In this document: positions 36,202 to 39,188 of the stretch, one piece after another
How the letters are laid out: each line of letters starts with the position of its first letter
How positions within the stretch are numbered: the first letter of the stretch is position 1
Source: Mycolicibacter sinensis
GTDB lineage: Bacteria > Actinomycetota > Actinomycetes > Mycobacteriales > Mycobacteriaceae
NCBI RefSeq assembly: GCF_001667945.1
Contig: NZ_LZJK01000102.1
Span: 1-39,188, forward strand
Length of the DNA: 39,188 nucleotides
Reading direction: 5' to 3'
The notes under the pieces: model-generated
What the model was told of the DNA's origin: nothing
The model's database searches: none
What the model saw: only the letters and a program-made list of their open reading frames with translations
Position numbers and translations under genes: made by a program

Positions 36202-37335
36202 ATGGATTTCGGAGCGTTGCCGCCTGAGATCAATTCGGCGCGGATGTATTCCGGTGCCGGGTCGGCACCGTTGCTGGGCGCCGCATCCGCCTGGGGGGCT
36301 CTTGCCGAGGAATTGCATTCGGCGGCGGAGGTTTACCAGTCGCTGGTCTCCGAGATCGCCGATGCCTCGTGGTGGGGTCCGTCGGCGATGGCGATGCTGA
36401 CCGCCGTCGGTCCCTACGTGTCGTGGATGAGTGCGACAGCCACCCTTGCCGAGCAGGCGGGCGACTACGCCCGAGCCGTGGTCGGCGCCTACGAGCTGGC
36501 CTACGCCGCCACCGTTCCGCCGGCGGAGGTGGCTGCGAATCGCAGCCTGCTGAGTCTTCTCGTCGCCACAAATTGGCTGGGGCAGAACACCTCTGCGATC
36601 GCGGCCACCGAAGCGCAGTACGCCGAGATGTGGGCACAAGACGCCGCGGTGATGTACGGGTATGCCGGAGCCTCTCGCATCGCGTCGATGGTCGCCCCGT
36701 TCGACACACCGCCGGTGACCACCGCGGCGGGCGGCGAAGACCGTCAGCAGACAGCGGTAACGCGGGCCGTCGGGTCGGCGGCCCAGCAGCGGGCCTGGAC
36801 GGATCTGGTCGCCACGATCCGCGACGTGCTGGAGAGGCTGTCGGTGTCGCCGTCGCATTCGGCGACATGGGACGAGCTCAAGGCAAACCTGCCGCAGATT
36901 CTGAAGAACTTCACCACCAGCGAACAGATTGTGCAGCGTCTCGCCTCCACCCCGGCCAACATCCTCGGCATCTCGAAAGGGGTTGTGCCGCCAGCGCCGT
37001 CCCCGGCGCCGGCGGTGGCTGCACCGGTCGTCCCGGCGCTTCCGGCGGCGGTCGGCGCGGCCGGGCCCGGCGGCGCGCCGTCGGCCGGCTTGGGTCGAGC
37101 CGGAACCGTCGGCAAGTTGTCGGTGCCCGCTAGCTGGGCCGGCGCGGCGCCCGCGCCAGGTCCGGAGACCATCGCGCCGCAGCCGGTTCCGGCGTCCACT
37201 GCTGTCGAGAACCAACCCAAGGGCCTGCTGCGCGGGATGCCGATGAGCGCCGGTGTTCCTCGGCGCAGCGAAGGCTACGTCAACCGATACGGGTTCCGGT
37301 ACAACGTGTTACCGCACCACCCGGCCGGTGGCTAG
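36202..37335 (+). CDS. PPE-family protein, SVP subgroup
   Basis: The first 180 residues are a PPE domain ([26 protein letters not shown] in the W-x-G region, and a helical hairpin tip). A linker, a Pro/Ala stretch and the SVP signature GKLSVPASW near residue 310 follow. PPE-SVP proteins are ESX-5 substrates at the cell surface or secreted. ATG at 36202 is used; two GTG codons precede it in frame. No PE gene is directly upstream, so the partner is probably the PE encoded downstream or elsewhere. Confidence 0.88.
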   Translation: MDFGALPPEINSARMYSGAGSAPLLGAASAWGALAEELHSAAEVYQSLVSEIADASWWGPSAMAMLTAVGPYVSWMSATATLAEQAGDYARAVVGAYELAYAATVPPAEVAANRSLLSLLVATNWLGQNTSAIAATEAQYAEMWAQDAAVMYGYAGASRIASMVAPFDTPPVTTAAGGEDRQQTAVTRAVGSAAQQRAWTDLVATIRDVLERLSVSPSHSATWDELKANLPQILKNFTTSEQIVQRLASTPANILGISKGVVPPAPSPAPAVAAPVVPALPAAVGAAGPGGAPSAGLGRAGTVGKLSVPASWAGAAPAPGPETIAPQPVPASTAVENQPKGLLRGMPMSAGVPRRSEGYVNRYGFRYNVLPHHPAGG

Positions 37336-37598
37336 CTAGCTGATTGCGCCAAAGACATTACCCGCGTTGGGATTCTTTCTCGGTTGCGCTGTTTGCATGA
37401 TGCGGATTGCGCCACCCTTCCGGGGTGTTTGCACTGGTCAGGGTGGCTGCGTGGACTTTCGCTTAACGGGGCGTGGCGCGGGAGCGGAGCGTCGCGTCGG
37501 CAGCTCCGGTAGGCGACGGTAGCCACGAATCCGCTTAGTCTGCCAGGTAACAGATCCGGTGAAGTGCGATGGCGCTGAAAGCAATTAGGAGCACAAGG

Positions 37599-37898
37599 AT
37601 GTCGTTCGTCAACACACAACCTGAAGCATTGGCGGTCGCTGCCAGTGGCTTGCGCGGTATCGGCTCGGTGGTGGCCGCGCAGAACGCGGCTGCGGCAGGC
37701 CCGACCACGGTGCTGCCGCCGGCCGCGGCCGACGAGGTATCGGCGTTGACCGCAGCGTTGTTCGCCGCTCATGCCCAGGCCTATCAAGAGGTCAGCGCAC
37801 AGGCCGCCGCGATCCACGAGGCGTTCGTACGAACCTTGGCACTGAGCTCCGACTCGTATGCGGTGACCGAAGCGGTCAACGCCGCCGTGGCGAGTTAG
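37599..37898 (+). CDS. PE-family protein
   Basis: The 99-residue protein is a bare PE domain: MSFVNTQPEALAVAASGLRG, then the AAQNAAAAGPTTVLPPAAAD turn, and the YxxxD/E export signal (YQEVS, near residue 65-70 region) before the final helix. ATG at 37599 is fixed by AGGAG nine bases upstream; the frame is open ten codons further. Ten bases separate it from the downstream PPE gene, the standard PE/PPE pair whose products form a heterodimer for type VII secretion. Confidence 0.9.
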   Translation: MSFVNTQPEALAVAASGLRGIGSVVAAQNAAAAGPTTVLPPAAADEVSALTAALFAAHAQAYQEVSAQAAAIHEAFVRTLALSSDSYAVTEAVNAAVAS

Positions 37899-37907
37899 CG
37901 CGCGGCA

Positions 37908-39164
37908 ATGGATTTCGGGTCGTTGCCGCCGGAGGTCAACTCCGCGCGCATGTATTCCGGTGCCGGCTCCTCGCCGCTGGTCGCCGCTGCCACGGCGTGG
38001 AGCAAGCTGGCCGCCGAGCTGAACTCGGCCGCCACCGGCTATGAGCAGATCGTCACCGGCCTGACCGGCGAGGATTGGCTCGGACCGGCGTCGGCGTCGA
38101 TGGCACAGGCCGTTGCGCCGTATGTGGAATGGATGAACGCCACCGCCGCGCGGGCCGAGCAGGCCGCAACCCGGGCCCGGCGGGCCGCCACCGCCTACGA
38201 GACCGCGCTGGCCGCCACCGTGCACCCGGCCGACGTCGATGCCAATCGCAGTCGATTGTCGTCCCTGGTGTCCACGAACGTGTTGGGCCAGAACACGCCG
38301 GCGATCGCGGTGACCGAGGCCGACTACGGAGAGATGTGGGCACGCGATAGCGCCGCCATGTACGGGTATGCCGGCCAGTCGGCGTCCGCCTCGCAGGTGG
38401 CCCCGTTCAGCACGCCCGACCCGATGACCGCAAACGAATCGCCGTCCGCGCAACTGGTCTCCGCCGTCCAATCGGCGCTGGCGAGCCTGGCATCGCCGGC
38501 GTCGTCGGCAGCGGACTCGTCGACGTCGCCGCTGGACAGCATGCTCAGCGACCTCTACACGATGGTGGGTCTGAAGTACACCCCCGGCAGTCCGATCGCT
38601 AACCTGCTGGCCCCCTGGACGTCCTATGTCGCGCCGACGCAGAGCAGCATCGCGATCGCGCACTTCTCCACCGGCGCCGTCAACAGTGGGGTCGCCTTGT
38701 CGAAGGCGCTGGCGCCGGCTACTGCCGCGGCGAAGGCTGCCGGTGATGGCGCCAAGGCGGCCGCCGGGGCCGTTCCGGCGGCGCTGCCGGCGGCCGGCTT
38801 GGGCGCCCAGCTCGGCGGCGCCGCGCCGGTGGCTGCGGGGCGTCACCGGCCGAGCCTTAGCCGGTCAGCCGGCGGAGAACGGGCGTGCCATGACCTTGGG
38901 CGCAAAGCCGTAGCGGGGGCCGGATCCCCGTCCTCCGGCGCCGGCACCGGCCAGCGGCATCCCGCCCATCAGATTTCCGGACCCTTCGACATGCGGGCTG
39001 ATGGCCGAGACGGTGCTGACCGGTATCGGCGCGACCGGCCCCGCCGCCGGGCCGGCCGCCGCCCAGCTGGCCGGCACCGACAGGCGCCCGGCCGCCACGG
39101 CGTTGCCGACGCCCGCAGCCACCGGTCAGAATCCGCGCGATCGCATCGTGTTCGGCCTGGGTGA
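37908..39164 (+). CDS. PPE protein with C-terminus replaced by inverted DNA
   Basis: The first 300 residues are a normal PPE-SVP protein: [20 protein letters not shown], the helical domain, the linker and an Ala-rich run. After PVAAG (about 38840) the sequence turns into an Arg/Ser-rich stretch of about 105 residues with no family character, which is the antisense reading of a PPE tail. The expected SVP signature is missing from this frame but present on the opposite strand just after it. The product is therefore 418 residues with an aberrant end. It pairs with the PE gene ten bases upstream. Confidence 0.8.
   Translation: MDFGSLPPEVNSARMYSGAGSSPLVAAATAWSKLAAELNSAATGYEQIVTGLTGEDWLGPASASMAQAVAPYVEWMNATAARAEQAATRARRAATAYETALAATVHPADVDANRSRLSSLVSTNVLGQNTPAIAVTEADYGEMWARDSAAMYGYAGQSASASQVAPFSTPDPMTANESPSAQLVSAVQSALASLASPASSAADSSTSPLDSMLSDLYTMVGLKYTPGSPIANLLAPWTSYVAPTQSSIAIAHFSTGAVNSGVALSKALAPATAAAKAAGDGAKAAAGAVPAALPAAGLGAQLGGAAPVAAGRHRPSLSRSAGGERACHDLGRKAVAGAGSPSSGAGTGQRHPAHQISGPFDMRADGRDGADRYRRDRPRRRAGRRPAGRHRQAPGRHGVADARSHRSESARSHRVRPG
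38826..39125. repeat. Inverted segment bounded by 14-bp inverted repeats
   Basis: CCGGTGGCTGCGGG at 38826-38839 and its exact reverse complement at 39112-39125 enclose 272 bases. Reversing the enclosed bases joins PVAAG to [17 protein letters not shown] in frame and gives a full PPE-SVP end, and it also gives the gene at the right edge a normal stop. The two states differ only by this flip. Confidence 0.75.
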
Positions 39165-39188
39165 CCCACAGGCCACCACCGCACACGA
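38857..39188 (-). CDS. C-terminus of convergent gene, altered by the inversion
   Basis: A minus-strand frame enters from the right edge with [20 protein letters not shown], a plausible end of a soluble protein I do not recognise. At the repeat it passes into the inverted segment and continues as an Arg/Gly-rich stretch to a stop at 38857. With the segment reversed it would instead end after [11 protein letters not shown]. The gene therefore seems to have exchanged its last codons with the PPE gene. Confidence 0.5.
   Translation of the reverse strand, partial: VCGGGLWVTQAEHDAIARILTGGCGRRQRRGGRAPVGAGQLGGGRPGGGAGRADTGQHRLGHQPACRRVRKSDGRDAAGRCRRRRTGIRPPLRLCAQGHGTPVLRRLTG
38865..39122 (-). pseudogene. 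Detached PPE-SVP C-terminal segment
   Basis: This minus-strand frame encodes [14 protein letters not shown] near its beginning, then a Gly/Pro-rich tail ending [15 protein letters not shown] and TGA, which is the typical end of PPE-SVP proteins. A stop codon lies directly before it on the same strand, so it is not attached to any PPE domain. It matches the missing end of the PPE gene at 37908. Confidence 0.75.

Noticed and set aside
35840..36202. Plus-strand frame of 120 codons before the PPE gene
   Set aside because: It has no ribosome site, an erratic Arg/Gly/Cys composition, and overlapping frames of similar quality.

Overview
The window is chromosomal DNA of a mycobacterium carrying the right-hand part of an integrated phage-like element. 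From about position 8991 rightward the gene order follows Mycobacterium tuberculosis Rv1156 to Rv1178: HhH-GPD glycosylase (broken), Rv1157c-like exported protein, pimE, carbinolamine dehydratase, mutT2, narGHJI, typA, lpqW, mshB, Rv1171-like protein, fbiC, fadH, a PadR regulator and dapC. GTG starts, very high GC, F420 and mycothiol genes and PE/PPE genes agree. PE/PPE pairs of the SVP type point to a lineage with ESX-5 (slow growers and relatives, perhaps the M. terrae group); that placement is inference.

Positions 1-8990 form a lower-GC element transcribed almost entirely leftward. It encodes a P4-type primase/helicase with iteron-like repeats beside it, small zinc-finger and coiled-coil proteins, a scaffold-like protein, a major capsid protein, a Gp19/Gp15-type head connector and a terminase small subunit. 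No tail, lysis or integrase gene lies in this part, so it resembles a capsid-encoding satellite or a decaying prophage. Its right end interrupts the HhH-GPD gene. Around 580-1570 several genes have lost their 5' ends. Three non-coding stretches (6449-6690, 6862-7356, 7943-8281) are packed with perfect stem-loops. The last one has its own candidate promoters and a terminator and looks like an RNA gene.

Positions 8991-35735 hold the core chromosome: cell-envelope mannolipid synthesis (pimE, lpqW), respiratory nitrate reduction (narGHJI), mycothiol (mshB), coenzyme F420 (fbiC), fatty-acid reduction (fadH) and lysine/DAP synthesis (dapC). Differences from M. tuberculosis are a five-gene insertion between narI and typA (DUF732, TetR, PhyH dioxygenase, RidA, MarR), replacement of the Rv1167c-PPE17-PE11 block by a different exported protein, absence of fdxC and of the Rv1174c gene at their usual places, and an ssuD remnant after dapC.

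Positions 36202-39188 carry PPE, PE and PPE genes. In the last PPE gene about 272 bp between 14-bp perfect inverted repeats are reversed. Flipping that segment on paper restores a complete PPE-SVP C-terminus and also a sensible end for the convergent gene. This is either an invertible PPE switch or a one-off inversion, and it is the most striking observation in the window.
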